Below are positions 1-5,732 of a DNA stretch of 6,329 nucleotides, piece by piece. The stretch's first letter is position 1, and the number at the start of each line of letters is the position of its first letter. Origin of the DNA: Zhenhengia stercoravium (GTDB lineage: Bacteria > Bacillota > Clostridia > Lachnospirales > Cellulosilyticaceae); contig JAHLFD010000199.1 of NCBI GenBank assembly GCA_018883975.1, positions 1 to 6,329 of the forward strand. Reading direction: 5' to 3'. The notes under the pieces are model-generated. The model did no database searches, was not told the DNA's origin, and was given only the letters and a program-made list of their open reading frames with translations. A program made the position numbers and the translations under genes.

Positions 1-8
1 TATCTATA

Positions 9-17
9 TGTTATAAT
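9..17 (+). promoter_or_regulatory. Extended -10 promoter element of the stalk-domain gene (left part outside window)
   Basis: The sequence TGTTATAAT is a perfect extended -10 (TG, one base, TATAAT at 12-17). Any -35 element would lie left of the window edge and cannot be seen. Transcription would be expected to start near 23-25, inside or directly before the AAGGAGGTGG ribosome binding site (23-32). The leader would then be only about 12 nt. The match is visible in the sequence; its use as a promoter is inferred. Confidence 0.6.
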
Positions 18-35
18 CTACCAAGGAGGTGGATT

Positions 36-1127
36 ATGAAAAATTTAGTTAAAATGCTTGTTTTCTTATTTATGTTTTTATGCACAACAACACTGCGAGC
101 ATCTACAACTTATTCACTTAAAGTCAACAATATCTTATACAACTTAGAATCTCCACTTATTCAAAAAAATGATACGCTTTACATAACAGCCGATGAACTT
201 GCTGAAATTACTTTTGGTACCCTTACAGAACACAAAGGTACTTATACCCTCTCTGTCCAAGGTAAAGATGTTCTATTTGCTCCAAATAAACTGTCCTTTA
301 ACCTAGAAGGTAAAAGCTATACTTTTCCAGCTAGTCCATTTATTTTAGATGAGAAACTTTATATACCTATTGACTTATTAAGTCCTTTAGGCTATTCTCT
401 TGAAACAAACACTAATACTCAGGAAATTTCTCTAAATATACCTACGCCTTATTCTCGTAATATGGATGATCCAGGGGAACACCGCTTTATTGACTCTTTT
501 TATAACTTAGAGAGGCTGCCAGCACATTTACTTAATCTAAGTAGTCAGGAAGTTCTTCAGTCCGCTATTACATCTGCAACATCTTCTAAACAGTATATAA
601 GCTTTTTAGATAATACCAATAAAGCAAAGCTTGCTGACTTTATTAGGACACGTGTTACGTATTCTCCTTATAATAATATGAAGGTAAGCTTTAGGGCTAT
701 TAATACACATACTTACCCTAATACCTTTGCAGATACAATAACGCTTCCCCTTAAGGTAAGTTTCTCGGGTGATAATCTTATTCTCTATATAGGTGATACA
801 CGTATTGACTCTCCTATGTACTGGGCTACATTTTACCCTTCTAAAACTCTAACTCAAATGGATCTTCATAAAAGCTTTGATGCAACCCTTATGAGAGCCT
901 TATATGAATATTATCGTAACACATATGAACTAAAAGATGATAAGTACTTTGAGCCGTTTACTCTTATTAGTTCAGATCGTACTAATGAGATGGTTCATGA
1001 GGCCTATAGCCTTTCATTTAAGTCAGATGATTCCTTAACCGAATATGAATCAACTTACACAGTTCGTGTAAATCGTATACATCCTTCAGGTTCTATTCAC
1101 TATATTATAGACCTTCTAGCGGAATAA
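36..1127 (+). CDS. Secreted protein with N-terminal copper-amine-oxidase-N-like stalk domain and unknown C-terminal domain
   Basis: This 363-residue protein is probably exported. Residues 1-22 form a signal peptide with a basic start (MKNLVK), a hydrophobic core and a likely signal peptidase I site around LRAS. C16 does not sit in a convincing lipobox. Residues about 26-135 show the paired beta-strand pattern of the copper amine oxidase N-terminal (stalk) family, PF07833. Examples are the stretches NDTLYITADELAEI and DEKLYIPIDLLSPLGYSLE, each a strand followed by a short helix and a turn. In Firmicutes this domain is a common non-enzymatic module of cell-surface proteins, and nothing suggests oxidase activity. 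Residues about 140-363 are a mixed alpha/beta region I do not recognise, rich in Tyr, Thr and Ser. The start is fixed by AAGGAGGTGG 4 nt upstream of the ATG. The gene stands alone and ends at a stem-loop shared with the convergent gene. The stalk-domain call is fairly secure; the role is unknown. Confidence 0.8.
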   Translation: MKNLVKMLVFLFMFLCTTTLRASTTYSLKVNNILYNLESPLIQKNDTLYITADELAEITFGTLTEHKGTYTLSVQGKDVLFAPNKLSFNLEGKSYTFPASPFILDEKLYIPIDLLSPLGYSLETNTNTQEISLNIPTPYSRNMDDPGEHRFIDSFYNLERLPAHLLNLSSQEVLQSAITSATSSKQYISFLDNTNKAKLADFIRTRVTYSPYNNMKVSFRAINTHTYPNTFADTITLPLKVSFSGDNLILYIGDTRIDSPMYWATFYPSKTLTQMDLHKSFDATLMRALYEYYRNTYELKDDKYFEPFTLISSDRTNEMVHEAYSLSFKSDDSLTEYESTYTVRVNRIHPSGSIHYIIDLLAE

Positions 1128-1131
1128 GCAT

Positions 1132-1173
1132 AAGAAATGAGGCAGCCCTCCTTATAGACTGCCTCATTTCTTT
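1132..1173. terminator. Bidirectional intrinsic terminator between convergent genes
   Basis: A perfect 14-bp inverted repeat (AAGAAATGAGGCAG at 1132-1145, its complement at 1159-1172) encloses a 13-nt loop. The GC-rich core is flanked by an A-rich left arm and a T-rich right arm (TTTCTTT), so either strand gives a hairpin ending in U-rich sequence. It starts 5 nt after the stop of the plus-strand stalk-domain gene. It also lies 66 nt past the stop of the minus-strand MazF-like gene, so it probably serves both. Confidence 0.85.
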
Positions 1174-1238
1174 AAAAAAAAAGGTAACTGCAATATATTA
1201 TCGCTGCTACCCATCAATCTTTTTATATTATCCCCTAT

Positions 1239-1760
1239 TTACTTATCTAATAACATCTTATTTACGTTTTGCACAATATATTCTCTATCTGTAATAACGT
1301 CATAAAATCCTTTTCCACAATATAAACGCTGTATATCTACTGTGCGCATGTCACTAAGCTGAAGTCTTGTAAGCATACCATTCTTAAAGTTATTTACTGC
1401 AATATCTAATTGAAATTCTGGGTCAGGTGGTAATGAATCTGCTTTCACTGATGTCGTTGGAATTACTACAAACTTACTCTTAAAATACTTAAACACATAG
1501 CACCAATGCCCACCATAAAGTTCCTTTGGAAATCCCCTTGTTAAGTTAAAATATGCAATCTGGTGTACTTTTGGTATATGCTTAGGCCTATAAAATGTAG
1601 TTGATGGATCACCCGTCTGCTTTGGTGTGAGCTCATCATAAAAATAGGATAATTGACCTACATGATATTCCAAATCTGTTACAAAACCTTCAATGTCTGT
1701 ATAGTTTTTAAGCTCTTTTAGAGCATTTGAGATATCATTCATTCTAGCATCAATGTCCAT
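1239..1760 (-). CDS. PemK/MazF-fold protein with helical N-terminal extension
   Basis: This is a 173-residue soluble protein. Residues about 64-172 follow the PemK/MazF plan. A first strand (VHQIAYFNL) is followed by the E-x-x-G-G-H turn (E80, G83, G84, H85). Next come the strands WCYVF and KFVVIPTTS (98-104), then a late LSDMRTVDIQRL segment (135-146) resembling the family's 'DQIRTVDKxRL' motif. MazF enzymes are single-strand-specific mRNA endoribonucleases. The arginine usual in the GG-x-R-P turn is replaced here by H85-W86, while the threonine of the P-T-T-S strand is kept, so activity is uncertain. Residues 1-60 are an extra, mostly helical region not found in classic MazF (about 110-120 residues). 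No antitoxin gene adjoins it. The start is supported by a G-rich ribosome binding site (AAGGGGGGAG) 3 nt before the ATG. It has its own promoter and is separated from purH by a terminator. The fold assignment is by eye. Confidence 0.65.
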   Translation of the reverse strand: MDIDARMNDISNALKELKNYTDIEGFVTDLEYHVGQLSYFYDELTPKQTGDPSTTFYRPKHIPKVHQIAYFNLTRGFPKELYGGHWCYVFKYFKSKFVVIPTTSVKADSLPPDPEFQLDIAVNNFKNGMLTRLQLSDMRTVDIQRLYCGKGFYDVITDREYIVQNVNKMLLDK

Positions 1761-1796
1761 GGTCTCCCCCCTTACAAAATAAACAACTTTAAGATT

Positions 1797-1825
1797 ATTC
1801 TATCATGAATTAAATAAAAATTAAA
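1797..1825 (-). promoter_or_regulatory. Extended -10 promoter for the MazF-like gene
   Basis: Reading the minus strand, TGATAGAAT gives an extended -10 (TG, one base, TAGAAT at 1802-1797). The -35 is weak: TTTAAT at 1825-1820, with a 17-nt spacer. It lies 37 nt upstream of the start codon and after the purH terminator, so the gene is expected to be transcribed independently of purH. Confidence 0.5.
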
Positions 1826-1866
1826 GTATATTTTTATAATTTTCCCATTTTTAACAAATTGTCTTT

Positions 1867-1910
1867 AAAAAAGAACTCCTTAAAGTTTCTCTCTTCAAGG
1901 AGTTCTTTTT
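1867..1910 (-). terminator. Intrinsic terminator of purH
   Basis: On the minus strand an 11-bp perfect stem (AAGAACTCCTT at 1907-1897 with AAGGAGTTCTT at 1881-1871) closes a 15-nt loop and is followed by a T run. It begins 4 nt past the purH stop codon. The flanking A and T runs make it symmetric, so it could also stop transcription in the plus direction. It isolates purH from the downstream MazF-like gene. Confidence 0.9.
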
Positions 1911-1911
1911 C

Positions 1912-3462
1912 TTAATGTTTAAAATGTCTCATTCCCGTAAAGACCATAGCAATACCTGCTTCATTACATGCTTTAATGGAATCTTCATCACGGATTGAAC
2001 CACCTGGTTGAATAATAGCTGTAATACCAGCAGCAGCTGCTGCTTTTACACAATCATCAAATGGGAAGAAAGCATCTGATGCAAGAACGCTACCTTTTAC
2101 ACCGTCTTCTCCTAAGAATTCAATTCCATGTTCAATAGCTTGGTTTGTCGCCCATATACGGTTAGTTTGACCGCCGCCAAGACCTACTGACATTCCATTT
2201 TTAGCTAATGCAATACCATTTGATTTAACATGTTTTACAAGCTTCCACGCAAAACGTAAATCTTCCATCTCTTTTTTTGATGGCTCACGGTCTGTCACTA
2301 CCTTAAGATCTTCTTCTACTAAAAGCTCTAAATCTTTTTGCTGTACGATAAGTCCACCATCTACTTTTTTCATTGTAAGTGCATGTGGATCAAAGTAAGT
2401 GATATTTTCTAATTTAAGTACACGAAGGTTCTTCTTAGTTTTAAATATTTCTAATGCTTCATCAGTATAATCTGGCGCAATAACAATCTCGAAGAAAATT
2501 TTAGTCATTTCAAGTGCTGTTTCTTTGTCAATAGTTTGGTTTGTTACAATGATACCACCAAAGATTGATACTGGATCTGCTTCATAAGCTTTTTGGTAAG
2601 CTTCAAGTACATTAGCCCCTACACCTACACCACATGGGTTAGCATGTTTTACAGCTACTACTGCTGGTTCACTGAACTCACGAAGTAATTCTAATGCACC
2701 ATTTGCATCATTAATATTGTTATATGAAAGCTCTTTCCCATTAAGCTGAACAGCATCTGCAAGTGTACCTTTTGTTTTACCTACTTCTTTATAGAAAGCC
2801 GCTCCTTGGTGAGGATTTTCACCATAACGCATATCTTGTACTTTTTCATAAGTCATTGTAAGTGTATTTGGTAAGCTATAATCGCCTCTTTGTGCTCTTA
2901 GGTAATTAGCAATCATTGTGTCATAGTTTGCAGTATGTTCAAATACTTTTGTTGCTAAGTAGAAGTTAGTATCTGTACTTACTTTGCCACTTGCTTTAAG
3001 CTCGTCAAGAACAACAGTGTAGTCAGCTGGGTCTACAATAACGCTTACATCATGATTGTTTTTAGCTGCTGAACGAAGCATTGTTGGTCCACCGATATCG
3101 ATATTTTCAATAGCTTCTTCTAATTTAACGCCTTCTTTAAGGATTGTTTGTTTAAATGGATAAAGGTTTACTACAACAAGGTCAATATTAGAAAAGCCAA
3201 GTTCCTGCATTTGTTTTTGATGTTCTTCATTATCACGAATGTTAAGAATACCTGCATGAATAGCTGGATGAAGTGTTTTTACTCTACCATCTAAGCATTC
3301 TGGAAAACCTGTTACTTCTGAAATTCCGATTACATTAAGTCCTTCATTTTTAAGTGTATTATATGTTCCCCCTGTAGAAATAATTTGTACACCTAAGTTT
3401 ACGAGTTCTTTCGCAAATTCTACAATCCCCGTTTTGTCTGAAACACTAATTAATGCTCTCAT
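1912..3462 (-). CDS. purH: Bifunctional AICAR formyltransferase / IMP cyclohydrolase PurH
   Basis: PurH catalyses the last two steps of de novo purine synthesis in the cytoplasm. It formylates AICAR (ZMP) with 10-formyl-tetrahydrofolate to FAICAR, then cyclises FAICAR to IMP. The 516-residue length is normal. The N-terminal MGS-like IMP cyclohydrolase domain (about 1-195) shows STGGTY (29-34), DGRVKTLHP (58-66), NLYPF (99-103) and DIGGPTMLRSAAKN (122-135). The C-terminal AICAR transformylase domain shows RYGENPHQ (212-219), LNGKELSYNN (240-249), the catalytic-region VKHANPCG (271-278), FGGI (301-304), KHVKSN (410-415) and GGGQTNR (429-435). It closes with IQPGGSIRD and GMRHFKH. The ATG has a good ribosome binding site (AAGGAGAG) about 8 nt upstream. 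Transcription is gated by the ZTP riboswitch and terminator in its leader. The permease lies upstream on the same strand. All key motifs seem intact. Confidence 0.98.
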   Translation of the reverse strand: MRALISVSDKTGIVEFAKELVNLGVQIISTGGTYNTLKNEGLNVIGISEVTGFPECLDGRVKTLHPAIHAGILNIRDNEEHQKQMQELGFSNIDLVVVNLYPFKQTILKEGVKLEEAIENIDIGGPTMLRSAAKNNHDVSVIVDPADYTVVLDELKASGKVSTDTNFYLATKVFEHTANYDTMIANYLRAQRGDYSLPNTLTMTYEKVQDMRYGENPHQGAAFYKEVGKTKGTLADAVQLNGKELSYNNINDANGALELLREFSEPAVVAVKHANPCGVGVGANVLEAYQKAYEADPVSIFGGIIVTNQTIDKETALEMTKIFFEIVIAPDYTDEALEIFKTKKNLRVLKLENITYFDPHALTMKKVDGGLIVQQKDLELLVEEDLKVVTDREPSKKEMEDLRFAWKLVKHVKSNGIALAKNGMSVGLGGGQTNRIWATNQAIEHGIEFLGEDGVKGSVLASDAFFPFDDCVKAAAAAGITAIIQPGGSIRDEDSIKACNEAGIAMVFTGMRHFKH

Positions 3463-3511
3463 TTTTCTCTCTCCTTTTAGGTTTTATAATAAAATAATCT
3501 ATTTTACGGAA

Positions 3512-3563
3512 TAAAAAAGACCGTCCAGGCTTCTACCATAATAGTAGATGGGCCCAGACGGTC
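3512..3563 (-). terminator. Riboswitch-controlled intrinsic terminator in the purH leader
   Basis: On the minus strand, GACCGTCTGGGC (3563-3552) pairs over 12 positions, two of them G-U, with GCCTGGACGGTC (3530-3519). An inner stem TCTAC/GTAGA lies within the loop, and a T6 run (3518-3513) follows. The 5' arm consists of most of P3 and the pseudoknot strand of the ZTP aptamer. Aptamer and terminator therefore cannot form together. This is an OFF structure in the absence of ligand, sitting about 50 nt before the purH start codon. Confidence 0.93.
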
Positions 3564-3621
3564 GGCTTACATTCTTATACTCCTTGCAGTTAATTCTGCT
3601 TATCCGTCAGTCATATAAGAA
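3551..3621 (-). promoter_or_regulatory. ZTP/ZMP riboswitch (pfl motif) controlling purH
   Basis: The minus-strand leader folds as a ZTP (pfl) aptamer. P1 is UUCUUAUA (3621-3614) with UAUAAGAA (3579-3572). P2 is GCAG (3599-3596) with CUGC (3589-3586). P3 is GCC (3566-3564) with GGC (3554-3552). A pseudoknot joins GACGG in the junction after P1 (3608-3604) to CCGUC in the P3 loop (3561-3557). Conserved signatures are UGACUGACG near the 5' end, AAGGAG after P2 and CCGUCUGGGC at the 3' end, the last close to the family's CCGCCUGGGC. The changed pseudoknot bases still pair, which is good support. The family binds ZTP or ZMP, which accumulate when 10-formyl-THF is limiting. Binding would stabilise P3, block the overlapping terminator and switch on purH, whose enzyme consumes ZMP. 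The structure was read by eye. Confidence 0.93.
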
Positions 3622-3650
3622 CCTTATAATAAATGTTTAAAACGATGGAA

Positions 3651-3679
3651 TCTATATTAGGCAATAAGTTTAAGTACAA
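3651..3679 (-). promoter_or_regulatory. Candidate promoter for the ZTP leader and purH
   Basis: On the minus strand, TTGTAC (3679-3674), a 17-nt spacer and TATAGA (3656-3651) make a plausible but weak promoter overlapping the permease stop codon. Start would fall near 3644, leaving about 20 nt before aptamer helix P1. An alternative -10, TATTAT (3631-3626), would start transcription at the first bases of P1 but has no good -35. Neither is strong. Read-through from the permease is the other possible source of purH transcripts. Confidence 0.35.
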
Positions 3680-5006
3680 AAAGTACTGCCATAATGTACA
3701 TTACAATACTTACATCTTTAGCTTTACCTGTTAACACTTTTACTGCTACGTAAGAGATACCACCAAATACGATACCTTCTGAAATACTTGCTGTAAATGG
3801 CATCATAGCAAGTGTTAAGAATGCTGGTAATGCTTCAGTAATATCTTCAAAGTCTACTTTTACAATACTTTCAAGCATTAAAATACCTACTACAATAAGT
3901 GCTGGTGCTGTTGCAAAAGATGGAATTGCAATGAAGATTGGTGCTGCGAAAAGTGCTAATCCAAAGCACACTGCTGTTGAAAGTGCTGTAAGACCTGTAC
4001 GTCCGCCTGCGATAACTCCTGCGCTACTTTCAACAAAAGTTGTAACTGTTGAAGTTCCAAGAAGTGCCCCTGCTGTTGTCCCTACTGCATCAGCAAAAAG
4101 TGCATGTTTAACGCGTGGAAGTTGACCTTTTTCATCTAAGTAATCAGCTTTTGTTGCTACACCAATAAGTGTGCCTAATGTATCAAATAAATCTACAAAT
4201 AAGAATGAGAATACTATGGTAGCAAAAGTAAGAATACTTTCAACACTGCCAAACACCTCGCTCATTGCTGGGAATTTGAATGCTACTTCACTAAGTCCAC
4301 CAAATAATCCTTCTGCCCCTGCAAAGTTTGGAATAAGTGAGTAAACACCTGCATCAGGATTTACTACATACCACCCTGTAAGCTCTGCTACAATACCTAA
4401 AAGATATGTTGCTACGATACCAATTAATACTGCACCTGTCACATTACGTTTCATAAGTACTACGATAAGGATTACACCTAACATACAAAGTACAGCTTGT
4501 GGTGATGTCATATCACCAAGTGCTAAAAATGTATCTGGATTTGATACGATAACACCTGCCCCTTTGAACCCAAGGAAAGCAATGAATAAACCAATACCAG
4601 CACTTACTGAGTATTTCATACATTTAGGAATAGCATTGAATAATGCTTCACGCACATTGAATGCTGTAAGAATTAAAAAGATAATACCTTCTATAAATAC
4701 TGCAAATAATGCAAACTGCCAAGAATATCCCATTACGCCACATACTGTGAAAGCAAAGAATGCATTAAGGCCCATACCTGGTGCTAATGCAAATGGATAG
4801 TTAGCTACAAAAGCCATTACTACTGTTGCTATGACAGAAGCAAGTACAGTCGCTACAAACACACCGTGTTTATTCATACCCGCTGCACTTAATATATCTG
4901 GGTTAACAGCTAATATATAGGCCATTGTCATAAAGGTTGTAATACCAGCTAGAATTTCTGTTTTAACTGTGGTCTTGTTTTCTTTCAGTTTAAAAAATTT
5001 CTCCAC
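3657..5006 (-). CDS. NCS2 family purine permease, AzgA/PbuG-like (hypoxanthine/guanine)
   Basis: This 449-residue polytopic inner-membrane protein belongs to the AzgA branch of nucleobase-cation symporter 2. Members such as PbuG and PbuO take up hypoxanthine, guanine or adenine with protons. It has about 12-14 hydrophobic segments and the branch's typical length. Visible motifs are the N-terminal TEILAGITTFMTMAYIL (16-32), APGMGLNAFFA (75-85), VDLFDTLGTLIG (271-282) and GTSTVTTFVESSAGV (317-331) with AGGRTGLTA (333-341). The last stretch holds the conserved Glu of the substrate site region. The start is a GTG, chosen because GAGGGGG lies 7 nt upstream and the second residue begins the usual 'MEKFFKL' opening. 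It has its own promoter with PurBox-like sites, and purH follows 195 nt downstream with no terminator before the ZTP leader. The preferred base cannot be told from sequence alone, so I give no symbol. Confidence 0.93.
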   Translation of the reverse strand: MEKFFKLKENKTTVKTEILAGITTFMTMAYILAVNPDILSAAGMNKHGVFVATVLASVIATVVMAFVANYPFALAPGMGLNAFFAFTVCGVMGYSWQFALFAVFIEGIIFLILTAFNVREALFNAIPKCMKYSVSAGIGLFIAFLGFKGAGVIVSNPDTFLALGDMTSPQAVLCMLGVILIVVLMKRNVTGAVLIGIVATYLLGIVAELTGWYVVNPDAGVYSLIPNFAGAEGLFGGLSEVAFKFPAMSEVFGSVESILTFATIVFSFLFVDLFDTLGTLIGVATKADYLDEKGQLPRVKHALFADAVGTTAGALLGTSTVTTFVESSAGVIAGGRTGLTALSTAVCFGLALFAAPIFIAIPSFATAPALIVVGILMLESIVKVDFEDITEALPAFLTLAMMPFTASISEGIVFGGISYVAVKVLTGKAKDVSIVMYIMAVLFVLKLIA

Positions 5007-5064
5007 AATAAATCCCCCTCTTATTCTTGTAATATAGAGTACGTCGTAAATTTCTTATATCTGT

Positions 5065-5093
5065 ATCATACATTAGAACTAAGAGGAGGTCAA
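5065..5093 (-). promoter_or_regulatory. Promoter of the purine permease gene
   Basis: On the minus strand, TTGACC (5093-5088), a 17-nt spacer and TATGAT (5070-5065) form a good sigma-A type promoter, the clearest complete one in the window. Transcription would start near 5058 and give a leader of about 50 nt before the GTG start codon. That leader shows only a weak bulged hairpin and no purine riboswitch signature, so control is expected at initiation. Confidence 0.8.
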
Positions 5094-5097
5094 TAGT

Positions 5098-5142
5098 TTT
5101 TTCGAACATTTTATCAGACGTTTACATTTAATGTTCGAAAGT
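5098..5142 (-). promoter_or_regulatory. Pair of inverted PurBox-like sites (probable PurR operator)
   Basis: An 11-bp perfect inverted repeat (TTTCGAACATT at 5100-5110, its complement at 5130-5140) sits directly upstream of the permease -35. Each arm, taken as 13 bp (5098-5110 and 5130-5142), matches the Bacillus-type PurBox AWWWCCGAACWWT at 11 of 13 positions, including CGAACATT. Bacillus PurR represses purine genes by binding two such inverted boxes when PRPP is low, and the separation here is close to that arrangement. In lactococci the related PurR instead activates from a box well upstream of the promoter, so the sign is not certain. No T run follows the repeat on the minus strand, which argues against a terminator for the upstream nuclease-like gene. 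Confidence 0.65.
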
Positions 5143-5156
5143 TTAACTTTTATTCT

Positions 5157-5570
5157 CTATTTAATCTCTACACGCAATTTATTTTTTTTATGCTCAACCT
5201 TATGGATTTCAATACCTTTTAATGTACCGTATTCTATACGTTTCTTAATTCGACCCGGTTCGATAATATACATACTTGAAACAAATATTCTATATTGTTC
5301 ATCTATTTTGAGTGCAACTAGCAAAGGATCTTTGTACCATTTCACCAGTTCAAATCGTCCCTTTGCAAGTCCATCTATTCCTATATAATCTGGTTCCCTA
5401 AGCACCTCCACTAACTTATCAAAGTAAAGTTTATACGTATAAGGATGGCGTCTTCTAATATGCCTTTTCGTTCCCTCATCAATAAAGATTCCCCTAATCT
5501 CACGTTCTGGGCATATGACTTCTCTTAGCTCATCATATAACCTTCCTAAACATTGTCTAGACGCTCTCAT
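5157..5570 (-). CDS. Standalone PBECR-like nuclease-domain protein
   Basis: This is a 137-residue basic soluble protein with no signal peptide. Residues about 28-120 resemble the PBECR domains (phage-Barnase-EndoU-ColicinE5/D-RelE-like nucleases). A helix carries H37 and R41-H42-P43. It is followed by YFDKLVEVLREPDYI (49-63), a strand RFELVKWYK (72-80), a strand LLVALKI (83-89), the segment RIFVSSMYII (94-103) and a final RIEYGTLKGI (111-120). These domains usually occur inside phage or mobile-element polyvalent proteins or as toxin modules and are predicted RNases. Here the domain is a whole small protein. The ATG has a strong ribosome binding site (AGGAGGGG, 6 nt spacing). No antitoxin or immunity gene adjoins it. 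The permease operator follows 15 nt past its stop, with no evident terminator between. Family recognition is by motif and is not verified. Confidence 0.65.
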   Translation of the reverse strand: MRASRQCLGRLYDELREVICPEREIRGIFIDEGTKRHIRRRHPYTYKLYFDKLVEVLREPDYIGIDGLAKGRFELVKWYKDPLLVALKIDEQYRIFVSSMYIIEPGRIKKRIEYGTLKGIEIHKVEHKKNKLRVEIK

Positions 5571-5732
5571 ATGGATCCCCTCCTGCTAAACTTCTTCCTT
5601 TCTACTAATACTATACGTGCTATTTTCCCCCCTTGTGCATAGTATAAATTTCATTTAATTAAAGACATATATTTGTCCCTCATTCCATATATATGTAATA
5701 GGACATCTTATATATTAAAAAGGAGGGTAATA
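5571..5732. promoter_or_regulatory. Divergent intergenic region between the PBECR-like gene and the FMN-binding-like gene
   Basis: These 162 bp must hold the outward promoters of two divergent genes. An inverted repeat ATACTAT/ATAGTAT (5608-5614 and 5639-5645) surrounds a C6 tract upstream of the PBECR-like gene, and its right arm overlaps a minus-strand TATACT (5646-5641) that could be a -10. An imperfect 14-bp palindrome, GACATATATTTGTC (5664-5677), lies near the middle. For the plus-strand gene, TTGTCC (5673-5678) could act as -35, but the best -10 at 17 nt (TAATAG, 5696-5701) is poor. I can point to these elements but cannot settle either promoter. Confidence 0.35.

Noticed and set aside
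3490..3506. AT-only hairpin upstream of the purH ribosome binding site
   Set aside because: Seven A-T pairs with a 3-nt loop are too weak and too easily produced by composition to claim a function.
3931..4125. Open reading frame of 64 codons on the plus strand inside the permease gene
   Set aside because: It is antisense to a well-supported gene, has no ribosome binding site, and its Ala/Pro/Ser-rich composition reflects the opposite-strand codons.
4564..4800. Open reading frame of 78 codons on the plus strand inside the permease gene
   Set aside because: It is antisense to conserved transmembrane coding sequence and has no start signal or recognisable protein.
5007..5064. Guanine/adenine riboswitch in the permease leader
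   Set aside because: The predicted leader is only about 50 nt and lacks the conserved purine aptamer junctions and kissing loops.
5100..5140. LexA/SOS box, because both arms contain CGAAC and GTTCG
   Set aside because: The Gram-positive SOS box has CGAAC and GTTCG only 4 nt apart. Here they are 25 nt apart, which fits a PurBox pair and not a LexA dimer site.
5098..5142. Terminator for the PBECR-like gene
   Set aside because: The repeat is AT-rich, has a 19-nt loop, and on the coding strand is followed by A residues, not T.
5131..5388. Open reading frame of 85 codons on the plus strand overlapping the PBECR-like gene
   Set aside because: It starts inside the PurBox repeat without a ribosome binding site and is antisense to a gene with a strong one.
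5569..5577. Adjacent CATATG and GGATCC sites at the start of the PBECR-like gene, suggesting a cloning junction
   Set aside because: Composition and gene layout continue unchanged on both sides, and the sites overlap a natural ribosome binding region, so chance is sufficient.
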